Below, in pieces: positions 8,479-16,001 of a stretch of DNA of 64,000 bases. Source of the stretch: Anaerolineae bacterium (GTDB lineage Bacteria; Chloroflexota; Anaerolineae; Anaerolineales; Villigracilaceae); assembly GCA_022013685.1 (NCBI GenBank), contig JAKLPV010000027.1, forward strand, positions 1-64,000. The letters are read 5' to 3'. Numbering within the stretch: position 1 is the stretch's first letter; every line of letters starts with the position of its first letter. The position numbers and the translations under genes were made by a program. The notes under the pieces are model-generated. The model was not told where the DNA came from. It worked only from the letters and a program-made list of their open reading frames with translations, and did no database searches.

Positions 8479-8513
8479 TTGTATAATTGTACAACTTAAG
8501 TAAAAGTTGTCAA
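8479..8513 (-). promoter_or_regulatory. Promoter and likely GntR operator of the SPFH/ABC operon
   Basis: On the minus strand TTGACA (8508-8513), a 16-bp spacer and TACAAT (8486-8491) form a good sigma-70-type promoter. A dyad TTGTATAATTGTACAA (plus strand 8479-8494) covers the -10 box, and further TTGTA words lie beside it. YtrA-type regulators bind such AT-rich dyads, so autorepression is inferred. Confidence 0.65.
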
Positions 8514-8552
8514 GAGGCGGCAGCTTGATTTTTCTGCATATTGTTGCTGGTT

Positions 8553-8588
8553 GTTAAAAAGTAAATGCCCGGTTATTTGCCCGGGCAT
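8553..8588 (-). terminator. Intrinsic terminator of the MocR gene
   Basis: Stem ATGCCCGG (8565-8572) pairs with CCGGGCAT (8581-8588) over an 8-nt loop. On the minus strand it is followed by TTTACTTTTT, so it should end transcription of the gene that stops at 8622. Confidence 0.8.
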
Positions 8589-8621
8589 CTGCTTGTTATT
8601 TTGTTGGAGTTCTGGCTGATG

Positions 8622-10097
8622 TCACGAAATGCTCTGCAGGCGTTTGACGGCCCTGCCCAGCCTTTTGATTCCATCTTCGATCTTTTCTTCAGTGTGGACA
8701 ACGAAATTGAGGCGCAGCCAGTTCAAACCGTCGGCTTCCTCCAGAAAAAAACCGCTGCCGGGCATGAAGTCCACGCCCTCGCTGATGGCGAGCGGCAGCA
8801 GCGCATCGGCGGATAGATTCTGCGGAAGTTTCATCCACAGGAACAGGCCGCCTTGTGGCGGGTCGATCTGGATCCCAACCGGCAGGTGGCGCTGAATCGC
8901 TACCAGCATCGCATCGCGCCGCTTGTGGAAGATGCCGCTGGAGCGGCGCAGGTGGGCCTGATAGCGCCCAACGGTGACGTAATCTTCCAGCGCGCGCTGG
9001 ATCAGGCCCGAGGTCGCCAGGTCGTTGACTCGTTTGAATTTGACCAGGCTGTCGTAGACCGGTCCGTCTGCAACCAAAAATCCCACCCGCAGCCCAGGCA
9101 TCAGCATTTTGGAGAAGGTGCTGACGTGGATCACCCGTCCGCCGGGGTCGAGCGCTTTCAGCGCGGGTTGTGCCCGGCCTTCGTAGCGCAGATCGCCGAC
9201 GAAATCATCCTCGAGGATCGGGACGTTGTAGCGGTCTGAGAGCACGATCAACTGGTGGCGGCGCGCTCCGCTCAGGCAGGTCCCGGTCGGGTTGTGGAAG
9301 TTGGGGATGGTATAGATCAGCTTCGGGTGATGCTGCTGGAGCTGCTTTTCGAGCAGGTCAACCTGCATCCCCTGTCCATCCACCGGAACGCTGATGATCT
9401 TGAAGTTTAGCGCGCGGAACAGGTCGAGCGCGCCGGAATAGGTCGGGCTTTCGACCAGGATCGTGTCGCCCGGTTCGAGCAGGAGCTGTGAGACCAGCGC
9501 CAAGGCTTGCTGCGACCCGGCGGTGATCAGCACGTTTTCGGGGCTGATCTGCAGTCCCTGGCTGGCCAGAATGTGCGCGATGGTTTCGCGCAGCGGAGCG
9601 TATCCGCGCCGGTCGCCGTAGTCGAGGGCATCGATGCCATCGCGGCGCATGACCGCCTGCAGGACTTTGCGAAAATCATCGGCAGGGAACAAGCGCGAGT
9701 CGCTGACCCCGCCTGCAAAGCTGATCGGGTCCGGGTGCCCGGCGGAAAGGCGCATTCCTTCCACGGCGGCGCGCGCGCCAAGTCCGCGGTCGGGCAGGTT
9801 TTGCTGCCAGAGCGGCCAGGAGGCGTCTGCGCTTGTTTTGGAAATTTTCGGGAGCGGGTTTGTCGGCAGAACGTAAGTCCCGCTGCCGACGCGCGAGAAA
9901 ACCAACCCATCGGCTTCGAGCGCGGAATAGGCGTTTTCAACGGTGATGCGGTTGACGCCCAGGTCTTGCGCCAGTTGGCGGCTGGCCGGCAGACGGGTCT
10001 CCGGCGCGAGACTGCCCGAGAGAATGCCCTGGCGCAGATGATTTTCGATCTGCGCGTAGAGCGGGAGCGGATTTTGACGGTCGAGGGGAATGCGCAT
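8622..10097 (-). CDS. MocR/PdxR-family regulator with aminotransferase domain
   Basis: The 491-residue protein joins an N-terminal GntR winged helix (residues 8-75, LPASRQLAQDLGVNRITVENAYSALEADG) to a full fold-type I aminotransferase domain (about 110-490). The PLP lysine lies in STFSKMLMPGLRVGF and the cofactor Asp region in ILEDDFVGDLRY. Many MocR proteins sense PLP and activate pdxST; a pdxS-pdxT pair lies 1.5 kb away on the other strand, so a PdxR role is plausible, though an EamA exporter is the divergent neighbour. Confidence 0.92.
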   Translation of the reverse strand: MRIPLDRQNPLPLYAQIENHLRQGILSGSLAPETRLPASRQLAQDLGVNRITVENAYSALEADGLVFSRVGSGTYVLPTNPLPKISKTSADASWPLWQQNLPDRGLGARAAVEGMRLSAGHPDPISFAGGVSDSRLFPADDFRKVLQAVMRRDGIDALDYGDRRGYAPLRETIAHILASQGLQISPENVLITAGSQQALALVSQLLLEPGDTILVESPTYSGALDLFRALNFKIISVPVDGQGMQVDLLEKQLQQHHPKLIYTIPNFHNPTGTCLSGARRHQLIVLSDRYNVPILEDDFVGDLRYEGRAQPALKALDPGGRVIHVSTFSKMLMPGLRVGFLVADGPVYDSLVKFKRVNDLATSGLIQRALEDYVTVGRYQAHLRRSSGIFHKRRDAMLVAIQRHLPVGIQIDPPQGGLFLWMKLPQNLSADALLPLAISEGVDFMPGSGFFLEEADGLNWLRLNFVVHTEEKIEDGIKRLGRAVKRLQSIS

Positions 10098-10113
10098 GGG
10101 GTTTGTGTTGAGC

Positions 10114-10232
10114 GTTTAATGTTGAACGTTTAATGTTGAATGTTACAAGAGTGGAAGATTGACCTAAGATCGAGTAGCCGCTGGTTATGCCGCGTATACT
10201 CACCATGCAACCTTCAACATTGAACATTAAAC
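10114..10232. repeat. Word-repeat cluster with inverted flanks between MocR and EamA genes
   Basis: The left part holds tandem words gtttaatgttgaac and gtttaatgttgaatg (10114-10143). The right part (10209-10232) holds the complement, caacattgaacattaaac. The 65 bp between them include tcgagtagccgc, a 12-mer shared with the larger inverted repeat at 36191-36288. No ORF is present. It looks like a small non-autonomous repeat insertion. Confidence 0.55.
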
Positions 10233-10381
10233 CCGTAAATGGTATGGTCAATATATCATTATTTTTTATAATAAAATAGAGCCAATTTTGGGTAAAAATG
10301 CCCGATCCATTAAATTGGATTGGTATCTATTCGATATTATTGGCTCTTAACATATACCAATTTTGTCCTAGAATCATTACC

Positions 10382-11380
10382 GTGAACAATCCCTCCCACC
10401 TGACGCGCGGCTACAGCATTGCCGTCATCAGCGCTGTGATCCTTTCGACCACGGCCATCTTTATCCGCTACCTGACCCAGACCTATGCCATCCCGGCCCT
10501 GGTGCTGGCGTTCTGGCGGGCCGGATTTGTGGTCTTGACCCTTTTGGCCGTTTTGGGCGTTTTCCGCCCGGCCCTGTTGAAAGTTGAAAAGCGCCATCTG
10601 GCTTATCTGCTGGCCTACGGTTTTCTGCTGGCGGTTTTCAACTCGCTCTGGACACTTTCGGTGGTACTGAATGGCGCGGCCGTTGCCACGGTGCTGGTCT
10701 ATTGTTCGGCGGCTTTTACGGCCCTGTTGGGTTGGTGGCTGCTCAAGGAGCGCTTGGATTGGGTGAAAGGCCTGGTGATTGTCGTAACGTTGACAGGCTG
10801 CGCGCTGGTCTCGAACGCATTGGATATAACAGCCTGGGAAGCCAACTTTCCGGGCATCCTGACCGGTGTGCTGGCCGGGTTGGGTTATGCGCTCTACAGC
10901 CTGATGGGCCGCTCGGCCTCCCAGCGCGGACTCAGCCCGTGGACGACCCTGACCTACATCTTTGTTTTTGCCGCGCTTTTCCTGTTGGGATTCAACCTGT
11001 TTTTCGGCGGTTTCATCCCCGGCGCGGCGATTTACCCGGCAGATTTGCTCTGGCTGGGAGATGCCTGGCTGGGCTGGGCGGTGCTCTTCCTGCTGGCCGC
11101 CGGGCCGACGGTGGCGGGCTTTGGTCTGTACCTGGTCAGCCTGAGCTACCTGCCCTCCAGTGTGGCCAACCTGATCGTGACCCTCGAGCCAGCCTTCACA
11201 GCGGTCATCGCTTATTTTCTGCTCGGAGAACGCTTGACGCCTGTCCAGTTGCTCGGAAGTTTGCTGATCCTGGGCGGGGTGGCCTTCCTGCGCCTCTATG
11301 AAGGCCGCCTGGCGGAGAAACTGCCAGATCATATCTCCGCTGCCAATTTGACATTGGATGTGGAGTCCAAAGTCTCCTGA
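10382..11380 (+). CDS. EamA/DMT-superfamily transporter
   Basis: The protein has about ten hydrophobic helices arranged as two EamA repeats (about 8-145 and 165-305) and ends in a short soluble tail. DMT exporters move metabolites such as amino acids; the substrate here cannot be read from sequence. I prefer the GTG at 10382 (332 residues), because the first helix GYSIAVISAVILSTTAIFIR then starts about ten residues in. The 28 codons between an ATG at 10298 and this GTG are AT-rich with codons rare elsewhere in the gene. No good ribosome site is visible at either. It is divergent from the MocR gene, which often regulates such a neighbour. Confidence 0.85.
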   Translation: MNNPSHLTRGYSIAVISAVILSTTAIFIRYLTQTYAIPALVLAFWRAGFVVLTLLAVLGVFRPALLKVEKRHLAYLLAYGFLLAVFNSLWTLSVVLNGAAVATVLVYCSAAFTALLGWWLLKERLDWVKGLVIVVTLTGCALVSNALDITAWEANFPGILTGVLAGLGYALYSLMGRSASQRGLSPWTTLTYIFVFAALFLLGFNLFFGGFIPGAAIYPADLLWLGDAWLGWAVLFLLAAGPTVAGFGLYLVSLSYLPSSVANLIVTLEPAFTAVIAYFLLGERLTPVQLLGSLLILGGVAFLRLYEGRLAEKLPDHISAANLTLDVESKVS

Positions 11381-11489
11381 CTTTGGATTTTCATCGAAAA
11401 CCTAAACTGCCAAGCCAAACATCGGCTGCCTAATTGGCATTGGATGTGGAGTCCGAAGCCTCCTGACTTTGGGCTTTCATCAAAATCCT
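11352..11489. repeat. Two direct copies of a 52-bp hairpin-bearing repeat
   Basis: Copies at 11352-11403 and 11438-11489 differ at only a few positions. The first overlaps the 3' end of the EamA gene and contains the hairpin TCCAAAGTC-TCCT-GACTTTGGA (11366-11387). A third relative of this hairpin lies at 17417-17440 in the opposite orientation. Confidence 0.75.
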
Positions 11490-11572
11490 GCACTGATTAC
11501 TACGCCCGTCTTCTGTTTATCGCAATGGGCGGCATGGTAGAATAAAATTGCAAATTAATGAGGAGAAGTCTT

Positions 11573-12460
11573 ATGGAAACAACCAAAGGTACGTTTGCTG
11601 TCAAAAAAGGTCTCGCGCAGATGCTCAAGGGCGGCGTGATCATGGATGTGGTCACTCCCGAACAGGCCAAGATCGCCGAAGATGCGGGTGCGTGTGCTGT
11701 CATGGCGCTGGAGCGCGTCCCGGCCGATATCCGCGCCGATGGCGGCGTGGCGCGCATGAGCGACCCGGAACTGATCATCAAGATCAAAGAAACCGTCAGC
11801 ATCCCGGTCATGGCCAAGTGCCGTATCGGTCATTTTGTCGAAGCCCAGATCCTCGAAGCGCTCAAGATCGATTACATCGACGAATCCGAAGTGTTGACCC
11901 CCGCAGACGAGGAACATCACATCCTGAAGCACAATTTCACGGTCCCGTTTGTCTGCGGATGTCGCAACCTGGGCGAGGCCCTGCGCCGTATCGGCGAAGG
12001 CGCGGCCATGATGCGCACCAAGGGCGAAGCCGGCACCGGCGATGTGGTTGAAGCGGTCCGCCACGCCCGTACCGTGTTGGGTGAGATCCGCCGCATTCAA
12101 AGCATGCCCGAAGAAGAATTGATGGCCTATGCCAAGAACATCGGCGCGCCCTACGAACTGGTCAAGGAAACCGCCCAGCTCGGCCGCCTGCCGGTGGTCA
12201 ACTTTGCTGCGGGCGGCATTGCCACCCCGGCCGATGCCGCGCTGATGATGCAGCTCGGCGTGGACGGCGTCTTTGTCGGCTCGGGCATTTTCAAGAGCGG
12301 CGACCCGGCCAAACGCGCCGCGGCGATCGTCAAGGCAACCACCCACTTCCGCGATGCCGGCATCCTGGCCGAAGTCAGCAAGAACCTCGGCGAGCCGATG
12401 GTTGGCCGCAACATCTCACAGATGCCCGAAGGCGAGAAGATCGCCGGACGCGGCTGGTAA
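11573..12460 (+). CDS. pdxS: Pyridoxal 5'-phosphate synthase subunit PdxS
   Basis: The 295-residue protein has the usual length and strong PdxS sequence: [22 protein letters not shown] at the start, [58 protein letters not shown] and [22 protein letters not shown]. PdxS is a TIM-barrel that makes PLP from ribose 5-phosphate, glyceraldehyde 3-phosphate and ammonia supplied by PdxT. The ATG at 11573 is preferred over one 15 bp upstream because AGGAG then lies about 8 bases before it. It is cotranscribed with pdxT. Confidence 0.97.
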   Translation: METTKGTFAVKKGLAQMLKGGVIMDVVTPEQAKIAEDAGACAVMALERVPADIRADGGVARMSDPELIIKIKETVSIPVMAKCRIGHFVEAQILEALKIDYIDESEVLTPADEEHHILKHNFTVPFVCGCRNLGEALRRIGEGAAMMRTKGEAGTGDVVEAVRHARTVLGEIRRIQSMPEEELMAYAKNIGAPYELVKETAQLGRLPVVNFAAGGIATPADAALMMQLGVDGVFVGSGIFKSGDPAKRAAAIVKATTHFRDAGILAEVSKNLGEPMVGRNISQMPEGEKIAGRGW

Positions 12461-12462
12461 GA

Positions 12463-12514
12463 CGACGGAGGACGAAAGACGAAGGACGGAGGCTTTGGTC
12501 ATCCGTCCTTCGTC
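12463..12514. repeat. Hairpin made of gacgaaggac words between pdxS and pdxT
   Basis: GACGAAGGACGGA (12478-12490) pairs perfectly with TCCGTCCTTCGTC (12502-12514) over an 11-nt loop; more gaggacgaaagac words precede it. A related word cluster occurs at 26662-26725. It fills the gap between two genes that should be cotranscribed, so it may set their expression ratio. Confidence 0.7.
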
Positions 12515-12528
12515 CTCGGTCTGAATTT

Positions 12529-13107
12529 ATGAACATCGGCGTCCTCGCCCTGCAGGGCGATTTCTCAGAACACATTAGCATGCTCAAGCGCCTCGGCGTC
12601 GCGGCCAGCGAAGTGCGCCTGCCCAAGGACCTGGTCGGGCTGGATGGGCTCATCATCCCGGGCGGAGAATCGACCACGATCGGCAAACTGGCCGTTGCCT
12701 ACGATCTGATCGAGCCGCTGCGCCAGTTCGGGCGTGAAAAAGCCATCTGGGGCACTTGCGCCGGGGCCATCTTCCTTTCAAGGGATGCCCGCCGCGACCA
12801 GCCCCTGCTCGGACTGATGGATATTACCGTTATCCGCAACGCTTTTGGTGCGCAAGTTGACTCTTTTGAAGCTGACCTTGAGATCGACGCCCTGAAACAG
12901 GCTACCCACACCGAAGCGCCGTATCATGCAGTTTTCATCCGCGCCCCGATCATTGAGAACGTCAGCGGTGAAGCCAAAATCCTGTCTGCTCTGGCCGATG
13001 GACGCATTGTGGCTGCCCAACAAGGAAAACTGCTGGCCACCTCCTTCCACCCCGAACTGACCGGTGACACGCGCTTCCACGAGTATTTCCTTTCGCTGGC
13101 TCGCTAA
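12529..13107 (+). CDS. pdxT: Pyridoxal 5'-phosphate synthase glutaminase subunit PdxT
   Basis: The 192-residue class-I glutamine amidotransferase begins MNIGVLALQGDFSEH, the PdxT N-terminus. It has the LIIPGGESTTIGKL loop, the nucleophile Cys in GTCAGAIFLS (about residue 82) and the His-Glu pair in SFHPELTGDTRFHEYF. It releases ammonia from glutamine for PdxS. It lies 68 bp downstream of pdxS, with a repeat hairpin between them and no obvious ribosome site. Confidence 0.97.
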   Translation: MNIGVLALQGDFSEHISMLKRLGVAASEVRLPKDLVGLDGLIIPGGESTTIGKLAVAYDLIEPLRQFGREKAIWGTCAGAIFLSRDARRDQPLLGLMDITVIRNAFGAQVDSFEADLEIDALKQATHTEAPYHAVFIRAPIIENVSGEAKILSALADGRIVAAQQGKLLATSFHPELTGDTRFHEYFLSLAR

Positions 13108-13110
13108 ACC

Positions 13111-14037
13111 ATGACCCCTCGACCCCTCGACCTGCTCGACCTGCCCACCCTGTACAGTTATCGTGATGAAGCAGTCAGCCTCGACTCTGCCCGTTTTCTA
13201 ACGCGCGGTACCCCGTTGAGTGCCGCCGGCTTGGTTGCATATTTCAATCCCGCCCGCCATATTTACTCGGCGGTTCATGCGTTGGATGGAAAGACTCTGC
13301 TCGGAGGCGTGATCCACAGCGAGGGCGATCCCTTTGCCCGTTTGCTTTACCTGGCCCCGGCTCAGGAGTTGACTCACCCGGGCCTGCCCGCGTTGATCGA
13401 GCATCTGGCCGCCCAGGCCGGCAGTTGGGGCGCCTTTCACATCCTGGCCGAAGTGGACGAAGATTCTCAGACCTTCCCGGCCCTGCGCTCGGCGGGTTTC
13501 TCCGTTTATGCCTGGCAGCGTATCTGGGATGTCAGTCACATTGGCGCACAGGGCACCCCCGCCTCGTGGCAAAAAGCCCTGCCGGTTAATCTGCCGGCCA
13601 TCCAGACCTTGTTTCATCAGATTGTTCCGCCGCTCTTACAGCCGGTCGAGCCGACGCCCAAGCGCGCCAGCGGCCTGGTCTGCAATGAAGGCGCAAAATG
13701 TTATGTCAGTCTTTCGCAAGGGGTGGCCGGAATGCTCGTCAGTCCGCTGATCCACCCTGAAGCGACCGGCGTGCCGGAAAAACTCAGCGCGCTGGTGGGA
13801 CAAATCCCCAACCGGCGCGGCAGGCCGGTTTACCTGTGCGTGCGTTCTTACCAGGCCTGGCTCGAACCGGTGCTCGAAGACCTGGGCGCTCAATCGGGCC
13901 CACGCCAGGCGGTGATGGTCAAGCACCTGGCGCGCATGGTTAAAAATGAGCAGACCGCCCTGGCCGCGCAGCCTGCCAGCGTTATCGCCGCCTCGCATAT
14001 CCGTCATGTGCAGGCCAAGGGCAAAGAGCGATCTTGA
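13111..14037 (+). CDS. GNAT-like acetyltransferase-related protein
   Basis: This 308-residue soluble protein starts 3 bp after pdxT, so it is in the pdxST transcript. The first half resembles a GNAT fold (TLLGGVIHSEGDPFARLLYL, then FHILAEVDEDSQTFPALRSAGFSVYAWQRIWDV, the usual beta-strand and final GF.v. segment). The second half (about 150-308) may be a second, degenerate GNAT-like unit. No clear acetyl-CoA loop is visible, so activity and substrate are unknown. An intrinsic terminator 15 bp after its stop closes the operon. Confidence 0.65.
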   Translation: MTPRPLDLLDLPTLYSYRDEAVSLDSARFLTRGTPLSAAGLVAYFNPARHIYSAVHALDGKTLLGGVIHSEGDPFARLLYLAPAQELTHPGLPALIEHLAAQAGSWGAFHILAEVDEDSQTFPALRSAGFSVYAWQRIWDVSHIGAQGTPASWQKALPVNLPAIQTLFHQIVPPLLQPVEPTPKRASGLVCNEGAKCYVSLSQGVAGMLVSPLIHPEATGVPEKLSALVGQIPNRRGRPVYLCVRSYQAWLEPVLEDLGAQSGPRQAVMVKHLARMVKNEQTALAAQPASVIAASHIRHVQAKGKERS

Positions 14038-14051
14038 AATTTTTCTGAATT

Positions 14052-14084
14052 AAAACGGCCTCATCGCGCGATGAGGCCGTTTTT
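14052..14084. terminator. Bidirectional terminator between the pdx operon and bioY
   Basis: The 32 bases 14052-14083 are a perfect palindrome, starting AAAACGGCCTCATCG and ending in a five-T run. With A-tract and T-tract on both sides it can terminate the converging pdxST and bioY transcripts. Confidence 0.92.
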
Positions 14085-14099
14085 GTTGCGTTAAAAGGA

Positions 14100-14669
14100 T
14101 TACTTTGCCAATTTCCAGGCGGCCGGCAGGGCGATCGCGGCCAGGGCCAGTTTGATGGCATCGCCCACGAGAAAGGGCAGCATGCCCAGGGCCAGGGCTT
14201 TTTCCAGGCCGAATTGTACGGCCAGCCAGCCAGTGCCGAGGGCGTAGATGACCAGCGTCCCGGCCAGGAAGGGCACGATCGAGGTGCGGATGCTGCGCTC
14301 CAGGCCGCGCTCGGCCAGCAGGCCGGTCACGTAGGCTGCGACCATGAATCCGAGCAGGTAGCCGCCGGTTGGGCCGAAGGCATAGGCCGCGCCCGCGGCT
14401 CCGCCTGCGAAAACGGGCAGACCCAATGCGCCGACAAGGCTGTAGAGCGAGAGCGAGGCCAGCCCGCGCCGTGAGCCGAGCGCAGCGCCCACCAGCAGAA
14501 CGGCGAAGGTCTGCCCGGTCAGTGGGACGGGGGTAAAGGGCAGCGGAATCCGCACCTGGGCGAGCAGGGCTACCAGCAGCGCGCCAGCGCTAATCAGCAA
14601 CAGGTCGCGGATCTTCTGGTCAACGGCGGGCAGCAAGCGGGTGGTAAGGGTCGGGGCGAGAGTGGTCAT
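14100..14669 (-). CDS. bioY: Biotin transporter BioY
   Basis: The 189-residue protein has about six helices and the BioY signatures VRIPLPFTPVPLTGQTFAVLLVGAALG and GPTGGYLLGF. BioY is the substrate-binding S component for biotin; it can work alone or with an energy-coupling-factor module. No ecfA or ecfT genes are nearby, so it would act alone or share a distant module. It is monocistronic, converging on the pdx operon. Confidence 0.93.
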   Translation of the reverse strand: MTTLAPTLTTRLLPAVDQKIRDLLLISAGALLVALLAQVRIPLPFTPVPLTGQTFAVLLVGAALGSRRGLASLSLYSLVGALGLPVFAGGAAGAAYAFGPTGGYLLGFMVAAYVTGLLAERGLERSIRTSIVPFLAGTLVIYALGTGWLAVQFGLEKALALGMLPFLVGDAIKLALAAIALPAAWKLAK

Positions 14670-14784
14670 AAGTTAGTGCGTCTCCATATTCAAGGAAAGT
14701 GAAATTGCCTGTGCAAATTTTAACCCCGCCGACCCGCAAAACGTGTCACCCTTTTGTCACTTTCGGCTCACAGGGATAATGTGT

Positions 14785-15921
14785 CTATTGACCTGGGATT
14801 GTACATCCTTCTATCATACATTGGGAATGCGGGCAACCTGCACTACATTTATTCATGTCAATAAATACATCATAAATAAAGACAAGATTTCCTCCTATGT
14901 AAACAAATAGTTTATGTGTTCTCAAAATATTTTTATCAATTTTTAGTTCAACTGATTGTGGTTTTTTTGTGGTGTAAGAGAATGGAATGTAAGTGCAGTC
15001 TTTTAGAGACGAAGGTGGTCTACAAACAAGCAAAAGATATGTATAGGTGTTATTCTTGGAATATCCAAGAACCTGATACGTTCTTTGAGATGCTAGAAGA
15101 TCAATTTTTCTCGTTTCATCACCATAGATAGAATGGAATTTTCCATCAAAAAAAATGTAGATGTCATTTGTACTCAGGTTTACAAAAATATATCCATACT
15201 CGTATTCTTCTGCCAATAATGAGTGATCAATGGGTATTTCTTTACATGACTCGAAGTTACTCGCCTTGCATTCGGTGAGTAGATAACTTTGCATTTCAAC
15301 GCCATCAACAAGATGTTTATAGGAATACAAACTATAGGAAATGCCTTCAAGATTATCTGTACGACTCTCCATTTCATAGACAGTGCTCGATTCTGTATCA
15401 AAAATATCTATCTTGTCGCTCAACTGTAGAAATGACCTTATTACAGCTTTCATCTTCTTTTCTTGTTCGTCGCATATCATTTTGTTTGCCGATAATCTAT
15501 AATCCCAATAAATTTCCTTATATTCTGTGCCTCGCTTTTTGATGATTTGATAATAGTTCCAACTTGAAAACCAGTAATCTGCGTGAAATGTCATGAAATA
15601 AGAAGTTCCATTGCAGGTAATTGAGTCAACCAAGGATGGCTTAAACCAGCCGAGATAAGCTGTATTTGCAAATAGCCAAAAGATTGAAAAAAGGAGCAAA
15701 AACAATTTTAGGCCGGCATTGTTGACCAATCTCCAAAAGATTACGGTCACACTGTAGATTAGCAGCAGGATAACCCCACTCCAAAATGCTGAGGCGTTAT
15801 GGGTGTTTGTAAGCGGTGGTGCCACCCAAAACCACCATAGGTATATGAGAACTGCCACTGGGATGATAAGAAAGAAAAAGCTACTGATGAGCCATTTAAT
15901 CGCAGAAATTGCCTTCGACAT
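14785..15921 (-). CDS. Orphan membrane-anchored hypothetical protein, AT-rich
   Basis: This 378-residue protein is not recognised. It has about three N-terminal hydrophobic helices (roughly 8-30, 45-65 and 72-95) and a long polar, Tyr- and Ser-rich domain that should lie outside the membrane, ending in a Cys-rich tail (CSAGCPHSQCMIEGC). The ATG at 15921 is chosen because TTGGAG lies just upstream and the first helix follows. Its DNA is much richer in A and T than all neighbours and uses codons such as ATA and TTA freely, which suggests recent transfer. No mobile element is visible at its edges. Confidence 0.7.
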   Translation of the reverse strand: MSKAISAIKWLISSFFFLIIPVAVLIYLWWFWVAPPLTNTHNASAFWSGVILLLIYSVTVIFWRLVNNAGLKLFLLLFSIFWLFANTAYLGWFKPSLVDSITCNGTSYFMTFHADYWFSSWNYYQIIKKRGTEYKEIYWDYRLSANKMICDEQEKKMKAVIRSFLQLSDKIDIFDTESSTVYEMESRTDNLEGISYSLYSYKHLVDGVEMQSYLLTECKASNFESCKEIPIDHSLLAEEYEYGYIFVNLSTNDIYIFFDGKFHSIYGDETRKIDLLASQRTYQVLGYSKNNTYTYLLLVCRPPSSLKDCTYIPFSYTTKKPQSVELKIDKNILRTHKLFVYIGGNLVFIYDVFIDMNKCSAGCPHSQCMIEGCTIPGQ

Positions 15922-16001
15922 GGGAATTCTCCAATGGGTGATTGGAAAAGAAAAGGAGCCGGATGAATTCACCCGACTCCAATTTTACCAATTACCAATT
16001 A

